64,000 bases of DNA from Aphelenchoides besseyi (GCA_024699855.1 JAMPIQ010000001.1:12028001-12092000), one strand, 5' to 3'; numbered from the stretch's first letter, positions 25,170 through 36,395 are shown. Made by a program: numbers and translations. Notes: generated by a model from the sequence alone, not told the origin.

Positions 25170-26640
25170 CAAAAGAACACGAAACGCCCGCGACAATTTC
25201 AAGATCAACTAACCGCGCTCTTCGATTTGCTCAACCCGCCTAATGACTCATCGAAAATTTCGCCGAGATTCATTAAAAGGAAGACACCCGTCGAGATTGC
25301 ACTCTGCGCGTACGTTCGTTTTTCCTAAGGTCAATGATCGAAGTGATTACTCGACTCTTCTTTGCTAACCACCTTGTTGATCGAAACAACTTGGCTGTTT
25401 ACGGAACAGTTTGTTGTTCGGGTCAACATGTTTGTAGGACGCAAATTTTTTCATCGGCTCTACGATCTGACTGGTCGGAGGAAAAGTGAAAAGGCATTTT
25501 AAGGCCGCGGCAGATTTTTCTACAAGAATCGTCAGTGAACATCTTTTCGTTGCAACGCAACAACAACAAGTGATCTTTCCACCAGAGAAGACAATTGAAT
25601 GTTTTTTGTTCTGCAGACTTCTTTTTCGCAGCTGCAGTTTCTTTTGGTCGTCGGCAAAACCACTGATCGACACCTGCTTGCCAGTGCTTTTGTTGTTGTT
25701 GTTGCGCAATTCGCACAACGCGCTCAACATTCCGTTCATTTCTAGACGCAATCGGCTATCGTAATCTTCCTTCGCGTCTCTTTGATCCGAAAAAGCGTTC
25801 GCGGTTGTTCATCTGAAAATGCGACGCAATTTGATGCAACAAATTTTGTACGTTTAACGTCGTTTTGCCGTTTTGTGTTCGCGCCTTCGTCTGCGTCGTA
25901 AAAAATGTTGATCGAAAAACAACTGTTCAGTAAACACAAGCCTTTTGGTCAATAAGATTGCTAGCAGGAAAGAAAAGAGTCGATTGCACTTGCGCGTACG
26001 TTCGGAGTTCTTTTTGCAGTCGTGCGTTGAGTTAAACGACGTTCGTGGGCCGAAAGCGCGACCTTCGATGCGGACGATGAAGCGATCCAGTCCAAATCTG
26101 CAAACAGGCGATGATTAGTAGGAAGTAAAAAGAAAATGCCGATGCGGATTGAAGAGTCGCGGCTTTGGATTGGTGAAGACGACGGAAGTTGCGTTGATTT
26201 GATGTAAATTTCCATATTCATTTTTGATTTTCGGGGTTCAATCGTAATTTTGCATAAGCGAGCCGAGTTTGTTTCCATTGGAGAGTGAAAAGAGGAAGGC
26301 AAATTAGCATGAATCGCACTGTTTTTCATTCGAAAATAAACGCGGAGAAAATCGGCCGCACACAGACAAACTGTTCTAGCTTTTTTGGTTTGGACAAGTA
26401 AATCAACGGTCGCCCCCCTCCGCGGGGTCCTCCCTTTCCATTCAACAAATTGTTTCTGTGCACAACCACTCGAACAAAAATTTGCATAAAATGAAAATTT
26501 GATGCACAAAAGACTCGCTCATTTTTTAAATATTTGTGCACACGAATCGATCGGTCTGGATACAAACAAACTTTACTCAATTTTACAAGGGGCGTTAACG
26601 GTCTCGATTTCGAGTCTGACATTCCTGTAAACACACGCGG
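25170..26640. other. Intergenic, no supported gene
   Basis: Several overlapping open frames on both strands (the longest 25961-26509, -) show no family motifs. A CAACAACAA-type microsatellite lies at about 25558-25570 and a GTTGTTGTT one at about 25691-25703. The C-rich and G-rich block at 26410-26440 immediately precedes the LINE remnant and may be part of its 5' end. Confidence 0.35.
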
Positions 26641-26699
26641 GGGAAGCGAGCTGGCGAGCGGTCGTGTTTTTCGGCCGCTCCGCTTTTTGTTCGTTTTTG

Positions 26700-27410
26700 T
26701 TCGATTTCTCGTTTTCACCCGTTGCGTGGCCCGGGACAAGCACTTGCAAGCCCCCGGTTAGGCAGAAATGCCGAATGCTACATGGCCTCAACGATCCAAG
26801 CGTCATGAACTCAAGATCGGAACCTTCAACTGTCGAGCAATTGCAACCGAAGAACGTCTCAGCGCATTGGAAGAAGAACTCCGGTCGATCAACGTCGACA
26901 TTCTGGGCATCTCGTCAACGCGTCGACATGGAACGTCAATCACACACCGCCTGGACTCCAATCTTCGTTTCTACCACTCAGGCAACGACAATCAACGAGC
27001 AACGTTTGAAGGAGTCGGCTTTTTGGTCAGCGAACAAGCCAACCGTTTGGTTAAGAACGCGATTTTTCACACCAACCGAATTGCTCAACTTTTTCGGCTC
27101 TTTCCAAACGGCGAAACTGCAAGATTGACGCAAATCTACGCACCAGCAACATCTAACAAGAAGAAACCTTCCAATTCGAACAATCAAAGCAAAGACGCCG
27201 AAAGGGAAAATGAAGAAGATGAACCAATGGACAGAAGCGGCAAAGGACGAACAACGCTGGAAGAAGCTCGGAGAAACATTTGCGATTCCGCTGCCACAAA
27301 AATCGAAAAGACGACAACAATCGTGAGGTCACCAACACGGAACTTTACTTGATCACTTAATGGTCACTGTTTATCCGTTGATTTTGGAAATAAACTTTGA
27401 AACTTTGATT
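26700..27410 (+). mobile_element. Internally deleted non-LTR retrotransposon (RTE/CFDP2-like)
   Basis: The frame at 26768-27352 begins with an endonuclease/exonuclease/phosphatase domain of the kind carried by RTE-like LINEs and often annotated as craniofacial development protein 2-like. Visible motifs are ELKIGTFNCRAIATEERL, INVDILGISSTRRHG, FYHSGND and GVGFLVSEQANRLV. The catalytic Glu expected in the GISExRR block is Ser here. After YAPATS the sequence jumps, and in the +1 frame WTEAAKDEQRWKKLGETF (about 27224-27280) resembles the C-terminal tail of the LINE polyprotein, so the reverse transcriptase has been deleted. An AATAAA and an A/T-rich 3' tail follow at about 27390-27410. This is a dead or non-autonomous copy. 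Confidence 0.75.
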
Positions 27411-28198
27411 CCTGTAAAACATCCATTAGATATTAACATTTTAAGAAAAGATTATAAACTTACACAGTCGACACGTCGATTTCAACTGATTTTAACATGT
27501 TCGTCGATGCCAACTGAATCTTTTTTCATGTTTTGACGTTGAATACCATAATCTTTTGACATCTGAAACACAACAATTTGTTCAACATTAGCTTTAAGAT
27601 AACAAAAACCATACCTCAATATTCTATTAGCCAAACGAAAATCACGAGCTAAAGCTCACCAATTTCAATGATCCCAAAAACACAAAATGTATCAAAACGC
27701 GATCCCCAATACCTATCCGCTTGTCAGTCCGTGCGTCACAGAATGCAATTTTGATGAAACTTGAAAAATAAACTTGAGGTCATTTTGAAGAGTCGAATCG
27801 TTGAATTGGTGGAGTTGAAGAAATAAAATCATAGTTTGAGCTTATTTGGTGTTTTTGGTCTTCAAAAATCGGTTGTGAGCAATTTCTTGAGTTCCTTAAT
27901 TATTGTCAAAGGGATGAACAAAACTATTCGTATGTTGCGATTTGAATTCAAACCTAAATTTACGTTTTATCGCGAAAATAATGATCCGTTTTAGAATTAT
28001 CGGAATTGTCGTCTGATCCCCCACACCTATTCCGCTTGTCCGTAACCTGAAGCAAATTTTGTTAAGAAAAATGTTTTAAATACTCATTTTGATCATTTTG
28101 AGCATTTTGAGGGGTGTTGAGTTGGTTGATTTGAAAATGCAACGTTGTGTTCATTTGGCGAGTTTGGTGTGTCGAGTTCAGTTGTTCCCGTTTAAAAA

Positions 28199-28942
28199 AT
28201 GTTTTCGACTACGGAATCTTTAGATTCAATTGCGGATGTAATCGAATCGTTCTTTACGCGTGAGACCGTCAACACCAACTCATTTCTGAATATTCTTCGG
28301 AAGCAGATGCTTCCGGTTATCACCAATTGGTCTCATTACCACGAACTTGTCTTCACGCAAGATGGGGCGCCTCCTCATTTTTCGGTTGCAGTTCGTGAAT
28401 GGTTAGATCAAACGTTTCTGTTCCGTCGGATGGGTCGAGGTACCCAATCAGCACCTGCACCCCATCGAGGACCACCCTATTCACCGGATCTCACACTTTG
28501 TGTTTCTTCTTGTGGGGTTATCTTAAATCAAAAGTTTACCGCACACAACCAGCCAACTTGGATGAAGTGCAAGGACGAATTGAAGCGGAATTTGAAAACG
28601 TCTTCAGCGATGATCAACAGTGCTATCGAGGATTATGAACGGCTTTTGGAACAAGTTCTCGACGTTAACGTCAAAAATTTTGAAGTTTAAGCGATAAATT
28701 TTTCTGCTGAACGAACCACCTCCTTGCAATTCAAACGAAAGAGAGAAAAGCGGGTCAGAAAAAGACCGATTTCAGAAATTCCAATTTTTCGATTTGTTCC
28801 CAACCGAAATTGAGAATTCTTTTGACACAGAACAAAATTCCCCATCCTTGGCTATCAAACCCAAAAAACCGCATCAAAATTCATTAACTACAAAAAAGTT
28901 ATGAACGTTTAAAACCTTCGGATTTCGCTGGGACATCCTGTA
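28199..28942 (+). mobile_element. Tc1/mariner (IS630-type) transposase remnant, frameshifted
   Basis: The frame 28199-28690 encodes the C-terminal half of a DDE transposase. VFTQDGAPPHFSVAVREWLD contains the second catalytic Asp region, and PPYSPDLTLC marks the block before the third acidic residue. Right after it the typical FFLWGYLKSKVY continues in the other frame (about 28500-28540), consistent with a 2-nt loss at about 28502 that also removes the third catalytic Asp. LDEVQGRIEAEFENVF follows in that frame. The sequence GGGACATCCTGTA at 28930-28942 resembles the terminal repeat of this transposon group, so the 3' end may be intact. I found no matching left terminus, so the copy is 5' truncated. 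Confidence 0.75.
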
Positions 28943-28949
28943 TTTTAAT

Positions 28950-30100
28950 GGGATGGGACAAGTAAAATCATATTCACTTTTATTAATGGAAACCATTTTC
29001 CACAAACTCTCCGTTGTTCTTTTTTTACTGTGTGCAAGAGGTGAATTGGGATACACGTTCAGTGCAATTTGTAGTTTTTCGTAGTAAAATTCAGCATACG
29101 AAAATCCCGTTGAAAGTTGTCGGTTTTGTCTAACAAATTTTGTACTTTTACTCGATTAGAACCAGTAAACGAAATAAAACTTCTTATCTCAAGTTGCATT
29201 CTTGTTCTCATCGAAACGGACAACAAGCCAGAAAGCTCGTCAGTCGTTTGTACAAAAATGGTGGCCTGTGGGCTTCGCGATCTGTTGATTTTCGCTTCAA
29301 TTTTCCTTTGGCTGCCGTTTACTGCTCAGGTTTTTCCATTCGGCATCTCCAAGGGTTTCGTTCGAACTCAATCTAGAATCCAACAGGACTCAAATGGTTT
29401 AGAATCAACTTTATTCCACTTGACAAAAGAAAGTAAATCAAAGTATACGAACAAATTTAACATAAATTGACCGATGAAAAATAACGATATCAAACGACGA
29501 ACAGCAACCATATCTTCACCTTAGCTTATCGAATGAGCATTTACTTCTTCCGCGAGCTTCTTCAACTCTGCCGGAGCTCCAGCACAGAAACAATATTCTT
29601 TGACTGGGTTTCTTTCCACTCTCTTTGTTCTCAGTAGTTGCGGGGAAATCGAATCGGAAAATATCCATGTTTTAGAGCAGAAAGGGTGCGCTGAAGATCG
29701 TTCTTTCGTCATCTACCTTAGGATACGACGCAATTAATCAACAACGACCCCCCGTCCGAATTCTTTCTTTTGTAGATTTAGTCGGTCAAGGGATGTAATC
29801 AGCTTCTTGTTTTGCATCGCGTATCTTTCCACTGTCATATCACACTTTCGTAGCCATGAGTTGTCGGCTGTTAAACGCATTTTTCTGTTTACTCAAATCC
29901 ACAAGGTTGAGGAGCGGCTTCAGCGTGTTTTTCAAAATTTGACTACACATACGTCAACCTACAAGATTCGGTGCATAGCAACGAAAAGCAACAGTCAATA
30001 GCAGTGGAAACCGGCCGCTTGCTTTTGTTTGGCTTCGCTCCAACAGTGCAAAACATTCCGAAGAACTTGCATATCAATTCGAACTTAAAGTCAATTTGCA
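28950..30100. other. Intergenic, no supported gene
   Basis: Short frames only. One frame (29257-29470, +) starts with a hydrophobic stretch (LLIFASIFLWLPFTAQVF) that could be a signal peptide, but it has no recognisable domain and no supporting splice sites, so I do not call it. The segment probably contains the promoter of the DRAM-family gene. Confidence 0.35.
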
Positions 30101-33100
30101 ATGTCTAAAGTTGAACCAGTACGACAACAACATCCAACGGTTACATTCGCTTCGACAGTACAACCTGAAAAAGATTGCGAATTCGGTGAGTTAAGGATTC
30201 GTGTTTTTGGCGTTGCTTCAAATTGCGTGACGAAATTCCGGAGATCGCAATCATCCCGCTGTCAATCGGCTTTTTCTTTTGCATTACGAGGTGCGGAGAG
30301 GTCGTTGTCTAACGACTTTCGGTTTTGTTGGTCAGACGGCGATCAAGCGTGAGATTCACAACACGGACATGTTTACGCCCTTGGCGCAGTAGTTAAATTA
30401 GCTTCTCAACCAAACTCTCGTTTTTCTACGAATGTTCAGGTTAGACAGAATTCGAGATACCTAATTGCGACTTCTGCTGAGAGAGCTTATCGAGACTCCA
30501 AAAGCAATCATTGAAGTTTAAGGATATGACAATCTTGACTTGATGAATAATCTTGTTTCTGATGTAAGGCAAATGCAAGTAGCTCACTTTTTTCTTCGTT
30601 TGTTTACGAATCGTTTGTTGTTGATTTCAATTGCACGTTTGTCTTTTTTTGTTGCTTTTCAACGATCGCACGAGTCGGCAGTTTTGTTTAATCGTCACGA
30701 TTCTTAACGGCGCCATCGACGTTTGATCTTTTTGAGTTGAAGCGAAATTCTTAGCCGTTCGAAAATGTGCGCAGTTAAACGACTTTAGCGGTTCTGAGAG
30801 AATCCATTCGATTGTCCATCAGTGCACCTGCTTCAACGACGCTCTGATTATGAAAATTATCTGCATTTTTGATCTTTGAGATTCACGTTTAAACGTCGGA
30901 TGTTTACAAGAAAACGTGTTCTTGCATTTTCGTCGTCTGCGATCATTGTAGTTGGAAGTGATTAGTCCAAAAACTGATCTCGCGCGTAGAATGAACTCAA
31001 AGCCGAAGAGGTCAAAGGACGTTCGTGCGTTGAAGTCGATTGTGTCGAAAAAGTTTTCGGTGTTTGGTCGGCGGCTGTTTCGATTGTTAAAAAATTTGAT
31101 TCATGAAGACGAAAAGCGTGGGTTAGCGTTCTGTTCGCCTTTTAATCTTCGCTTCTTCACGATCGTAAGAAAACAATTCGAACTTTTCGAAAGCACGTCG
31201 ACATGTTTTAATTGGGTTTCCAGCTGTTTACATTGCGCATCTATTTATAAATCCGAAATGATCGTTCATTGAGAAGGTTACTTGTTTGTCTACCGGAATT
31301 CGGCACTTTCGTTTTCAACGCATTCGTGCATTCGTCTTTCAGAAACGTGCTCGTGGACCTTAAATCTTAGCTTCTTCGTTCGTAAACAACGCTGATCGAT
31401 GAACACCTAATATGCACCGGGTTTGTTCTTCTGCGCAATAATTCGGTATTCGCTTTTGTTTGTTCGCTGAGTCAACTCAATTGCTTGGGGTGTTTGCGTG
31501 AGACAAGCGCTCGGCTAAAATCATCGAATTCCGACTGTTTGCCATAATATCAAGAGCATCGTTGAGCCTTTTCCGTGTTGCTTGTATAACGTTTCTTCAG
31601 TATCCGATGTCGTCCTATTGTCGGCGACTATAAAAACTTGAACACATGCGTTCCAGAACCTTTTTTTTATCAGAATTAAAGGAAACACATGGAGTAACGA
31701 GGCAATAAATTAAAAGCGTTCCGGCTCAAATGTCGCCCTTTCATCTTTGACCTTCGCTTAAAAAAGAGCTCTAGATTCCAGTCGGCATTTAGGTTGTTAT
31801 GAGTCGCGAAACGTTTTTACTGTAAATTTGGGGCAAATGAGTGTCAATTAAGTTGAAGTCACTTGACACGAATACGATCAAACACGTCATCCCTGCAATG
31901 TTTGTGACCCATCTTTGCGTGTTGTTGAAATTTCAAAATGTACCGGTTTCGAACTCCGCGTGCATCTCCGGTTCAATCGACTGTCGCACATTTTAAGTGC
32001 CGAATTGACACCAAAATCTGTCAAAACGACTTCTCGCGGATTCACGTCCGTTTTTCTAAACGCGCAATTTTTCTCGTGGATTTGATGACCGCTCAATGTC
32101 AATCGCTCGGCTCAACGATTCAAATCGCGGATTTCATCGACCTCTTGACGTTTGTGGTCATTGGTTTCAGCGAAGAGAACCGGTCGAATCCCTTTTGGTC
32201 ATCCACTCAATACGCACACGTTGCACAACCATCTGCTTAGCGGGAAAACAAGCGACTAATGTTGTTGTTGCATTTCGAAACTTTGTTGACTATTTTGCAG
32301 TCAACTGTAACGAGTTTAGTATTCGAATATCAACGAGATTTGTCGTGTCATTTCCGTTTTTTGCATCCAAAGTCGCGACATTTAACGGTCCACTGAATAC
32401 CGTTTACCGTCGTTTTCGATCGAAGTTCCGACAAAACGCGTCGTGGATCGTTGAATTGTTGGAAGTCGAATTCGTACTGCCCAAAGGCATTAGGCAGGTC
32501 GTTGCTTCTCGGTTACCGAAGTTCCGGTGCTATCGGCGCCATCGAGTCGATTACGTTTCGTGCTTAATGTGCTGGATGTTTGTTAATAGAACACGAATTT
32601 CAACTCATGATCTACACGCTTCTTGTTGTTTGAATTGAACTTGTTGATCTTAATTAAGCAACCAGTTGCTTTCTATTGCAAAGGAACTGAACTCGCGCTG
32701 ATCTCCAAAACGCTGCGGGTTTGTTTGCGTTCAATTAACCGCTTTTCAAGTTCGTATTTCATTCTTTTGTTATCTTCTAATCAAAAGAGAATCCACGGGT
32801 CGAACGTCGTCGTCACTCACGTTTGTGTCCAAGCAAAAATATCAGTGATCCAATTGAAACCGACTTTTTGATTCCTCTCTGCAAAAGATCGTTGAATTCG
32901 ATGTCCGTTTGAACCGGTTCTACAAACGACTTGAGAGACGAACGTTGAAATTGATTACCACGCTCTTATTTGTTATGGCTTTTAATCAACGGAACAATCC
33001 GCCTTTTCCCGCAATAGTATGTTCCATCCATCATTTGTTGTTTTTCTCTTCTCAACACTCACGAATTGAAATTGCAAAACGATGAGTCAAAAGAACCCAA

Positions 33101-36100
33101 AATGTTCGTGTGAATGAATTGAAAGACCGTAATGTCAAGAATCATGACGACTCGGTTGACGTTTCCTTTTGTTATTAATCTAAAACAAATGAATCTGTTA
33201 CGGTACTTTTGATTGAAATTTGCGTGGATTTATCGTCCAACTTTCAGTCGAGGTTTGATTGTGGAACTCGAATGCAAAAGACATGAAATTGGATCGTTTC
33301 TGATGTCAAAGAATCCGGAGGTCATCTTTGTTTTTTGTCTTATTGCTCGCTTGCCATCGTGCTCGTTAATAATCACGATCTTTTGACATTCGAATCTTAT
33401 TGCTCTAAATGATCGACTTCATTTCAGCAGCGGCAGATCCTCCTGATGTCATTTTGAGCGCTGAAATGGGACTTCAACAGGTGAGGAATAACATTGAAAG
33501 AATTTTCTTGAGCGTCTTTATACCTCTCCAAAAACTTCGGATCTACAGGCTTAGTTAACCGATATTCAAGATTTCGGCCAATTTTATGCAAATTTTGTAA
33601 TCAATTCGAAAAAATGTCAAATCAAACATTTTGTTGGCTAAAAACTGACGGGAAGGCCGGAACTGATTGAAGTGGGAAGATGGTAGGGGTAAGACGATTG
33701 AATTGTAACAATACGAGTTCTTCTTGTTTATTGACCTCGTGTTTTAGGTGTGGATTATTCCTATTCTAACGTTCGTCTTTACTCTTATTGCTTTTATTAC
33801 ATCCTACACGATTGCTGTTAGTTTGAGGCATGTGAGTGCGATCTGGCCGTACATATCCGATGGCGGTGCCTTTGCTCCCGAGTCATGTATTTTTGGTCAA
33901 CTACTCAACCTTTCTGCTCTGTTCCTTGCAATCACCGTTTACCTTCGACATCGTCAGATTGTTGAATTCTATTGGCATCATCATCAGCAAACCGGTAGAT
34001 GGCGCTTCTTCTCTTGTGTTTTGTTGTGGATTGGCTACGCTAGCGCATTGGGTGTGAGTATCGTAGCTAATTTTCAAGTAAGCACTCACTCTATGATTGA
34101 TAGTCACAAACAATGTCTAGGAAAGCAACGTGATTTTCGTCCACTATTTTGGCGCGATTATGGCATTCTCGAGTGGGGTTATTTATACGTGGTGTCAAAC
34201 TGTTCTGTCGTACAATATGAATCCGAAGTTAGCGCGGCCCGTTGTATCACATGCACGATTGGGTTTGTGCTGTTGTTCAACTCTGTTCTTTGGTGAGTAA
34301 GATTCTCTGAGACAATAGTTAGTGTAATTCTATTTGCTACTAAAAAACAACATTGTTAATTTGACAATTGATGTTTGTAAACTGAATTTCTTTTGGGTCT
34401 TTTGCTGTAGTCTCCCCCCCCTCAGTTGCACCTTTTGCTGTAGTCTCCCCCCCCTCAGTTGCACCTTTTGCTGTAGTCTCCCCCCCCTCAGTTGCACCTT
34501 TTGCTGTAGCCCCCCCCTCAGGAGTTCTTCTTTTTAAGTTAACAACAAGTTTATTTTTCAACAATAACAACAACAATTGTATTTAATTTAAATCTATAAC
34601 GTCCTCGCGCAATCGTATGTCGCGTTCCACAGCATCGCCACCATTGTCGTTGTCTTCGTCATCGCCGATCTCGCGCTCGTCGGGTTGTCCGGTTGATAAT
34701 GGCCATTGAAGAGCAATTTCGGACCACAAATGGAAAAAAAATGTCCGCGCCTGCAAATGTGCGTTTCCATAAAAACTCCGCGACGTAGTCGTCGTAGAAT
34801 TGCGTTGCCGTTCCGAGCTCGCGTTTTTGTCGTTGTTTGACATCTCGCCAGAAGCTTTCAATTTGCTGCGTGTGAGTGCCGGTCTCGGGATTTACGAAGT
34901 GGACCGAGTGATTTACCTTCAGATGTGTGTATCCTTCGGGTAGACGACAAATTCCTCCATATGCACGCCATTGATCAGACATGATCGTTGATCCCGCTTT
35001 GACGTGCTTTTGGATAATCGGAAGCAACGTGTCTGCACTTCGACAGTCGACTCGTTTGAGAAAAAAACGTTCGGTCGACTGTGTCCACTCCTCCAAACAA
35101 CCACACGTTTTCTTTTTTGCAATCGTCCTCTGTTGTACTTGCTGCAACAAAGTCGTATTGAGCGAAAACGAACTCACCGTCGACTTATACAAGTCTCATC
35201 GATTTGGACCGTGTGGCCTGGGCCGCCAATTTGCACATCTTGTTTTAGTTGCCAATTAACACACAACTCTCGAAAATAGTTGCGATGATCGGTGATTGTA
35301 TGCGAGTTCCAAGTCGATCCATCTGAACGGCGCATTTCGCGCTTGACAAGATCAACCGACGCAAGATCATGCGCCCAAAAGTATGAAAACAAAAAGACCT
35401 TAAAGACAAGCAAAGTGAAAAAATGAGCAAAAGAACGAACCTCCTTTGGATGTACTCGGCCTCCTTCAAACCAGCTGTAATTTCGAATACCCATTTCTTT
35501 TCGGCATCGCTTCGTGGTGCATCTCCAAGTCGGAAGATCTTGAGCTCGACGTGCCATTCGCATTTGCATCTTGTGTCTTTCGTCTCTCGGACATTTCGGG
35601 TTCCATTTCATTACGTTGAGTTCGCCCAAGAATTCCAAGAACTGCTCATCTGGTTTACTAATCGCTTCGTACACGTTTTTCAACGTCCAATTACGAAGTT
35701 GCTCCATTTTGAAAACTAAAATTAAAACAAATAAAAAACACAACCGGTTAAGATATCTTGACGTTCGTCAAAGTGTTCACCTTTTGCGAAGAAAAGGGGC
35801 GGGAGGAGGGGGGAAAGGGGGGCGGAAAGGGGGGGAAAGGGGGGGGACTACAGCAAAAGACCCTTTCTTTTAGTTGGTTTCATTGTATTTGGTACAATTC
35901 TCGGAAAACATCCCAAAACTTATACAACAAACAACCAACTCGAATTGTACAAATGGACGGGACTTGAAGACGTGAGTTTTAACATTCTCTCTTGTATTTA
36001 ATCCTTTCAAATTCCAGAATTACGTTGAGCATATGATCGGTACAATAAGCGAATGGCTTCTGGCGATCTGTTTCCAACTCTACATCCTAAGTTTTGCCAT

Positions 36101-36395
36101 CGAACTTCGACACGCTTATTGTCACGCACCAAAGTTGAAACTGATCGCTTATCTCAATGGGCAGGATTCCGCTGTATCTCCCGATGTTTTTGATTGCGTT
36201 CTACCGGCAGCGATTTGTCGCAAATCCATGTCTTCGAATGATTCGGGAGAAGTGTTGGGTCGAAGTAGACAAACGAATGGAAACGACACGATGAATACGT
36301 TGAGTACCCGCATCTCGAATGATGAAACAGCTTCCAACATCTCCACTGCATCCATGAATTCAATACATCAACCCGAAGGTGTTGTGGTTAAATAA
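30101..36395 (+). CDS. DRAM/TMEM150 (Frag1/DRAM/Sfk1) family membrane protein
   Basis: This is a multi-pass membrane protein of the Frag1/DRAM/Sfk1 family; relatives act in lysosomal autophagy control or plasma-membrane lipid signalling. Proposed exons are 30101-30185, 33428-33480, 33748-34077, 34121-34292, 35874-35971 and 36018-36395. Diagnostic sequence in exon 3 is FITSYTIAVSLRHV, then PYISDGGAFAPESCIFG and ALGVSIVANFQ. Exon 4 in the correct frame reads GVIYTWCQTVLSYNMNPKLA. The last exon has another membrane span followed by a Ser/Asn-rich cytoplasmic tail ending VVVK. Phases agree across all joins. Exon 1 (MSKVEPVRQQHP) and its 3.2-kb intron are less certain: an ATG at 33466 in exon 2 gives MGLQQVWIIP, a start typical for the family. 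Intron 4 (34293-35873) is expanded by a complete Merlin transposon. The next plus-strand gene begins only about 300 bp downstream. Confidence 0.82.
34395..34412 (+). repeat. Left terminal inverted repeat of Merlin
   Basis: Eighteen bases that match the reverse complement of 35846-35863 exactly. Preceded by the target duplication TTTCTTTT at 34387-34394. Confidence 0.95.
34399..34518 (+). repeat. 33-bp subterminal tandem repeat of Merlin
   Basis: Three identical 33-bp units (starting at 34399, 34432 and 34465) and a partial fourth. Each unit begins with CTTTTGCTGTAG, part of the terminal repeat itself, followed by a C-run and TCAGTTGCAC. So the inner part of the transposon end has been reiterated. 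Such subterminal arrays can serve as extra transposase-binding sites. Confidence 0.93.
34583..35707 (-). pseudogene. Merlin transposase (ISXO2/IS1595-like DDE) with frameshifts
   Basis: Start ATG at 35707. The N-terminus (MEQLRNWTLKNVYEAI) is followed by a zinc-ribbon-like region (CPRDERHK, WRCTTKRC) and a helix-turn-helix-like segment. Two eukaryotic introns interrupt the frame: one of about 45 nt after HPKE (about 35394-35438) and one after VQIDETCISRR, with donor GTGAGT near 35186 and acceptor TTGCAG near 35155. The catalytic region contains VQIDET (first Asp), then GSTIMSDQWRAYGGI (second Asp) and VNHSVHFVNPETGTHTQQIES (Glu in the final block). The frame changes at three homopolymers: A/T runs at 35108-35118, 35061-35067 and 34734-34741. 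After the last change the C-terminus reads FHLWSEIALQWPLSTG and stops at 34583. The introns rule out bacterial contamination. Confidence 0.85.
35846..35863 (-). repeat. Right terminal inverted repeat of Merlin
   Basis: Exact reverse complement of 34395-34412. Immediately followed by the second copy of the 8-bp target duplication (35864-35871) and then by AG, the acceptor dinucleotide of the host intron. A G-rich purine tract (35796-35848) abuts its inner side. Confidence 0.95.

Larger units (their letters stand above)
34395..35863 (-). mobile_element. Merlin (IS1595/IS1016-like) DNA transposon, full length
   Basis: A 1,469-bp element bounded by perfect 18-bp terminal inverted repeats that begin GGGTCTTTTGCTG, each followed inward by a C-run. 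It is flanked by an 8-bp target-site duplication, TTTCTTTT (34387-34394 and 35864-35871). Eight- to nine-bp duplications and termini starting GG are typical of Merlin. It encodes one transposase on the minus strand. It lies inside intron 4 of the DRAM-family gene, two bases upstream of the 3' splice junction. The insertion looks recent because the termini and target duplication are still perfect. Confidence 0.93.

Noticed and set aside
27700..28160. Two loosely similar blocks around CCGCTTGTC upstream of the mariner remnant
   Set aside because: Similarity is patchy and could not be extended by eye into a defined direct repeat or transposon terminus.
30952..31272. 106-codon frame inside intron 1 of the DRAM-family gene
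   Set aside because: Basic composition at first glance, but no domain, no acceptor near the ATG and no convincing poly(A) context; probably chance.
34334..34537. Repetitive CCSLPPLSCTF peptide frame
   Set aside because: It is the 33-bp subterminal repeat of the Merlin transposon read in one frame, not a gene.
34659..35743. IS1595-type transposase as bacterial contamination
   Set aside because: Two spliceosomal introns within the transposase, an 8-bp target duplication in a nematode intron and Merlin-type ends show a eukaryotic element.
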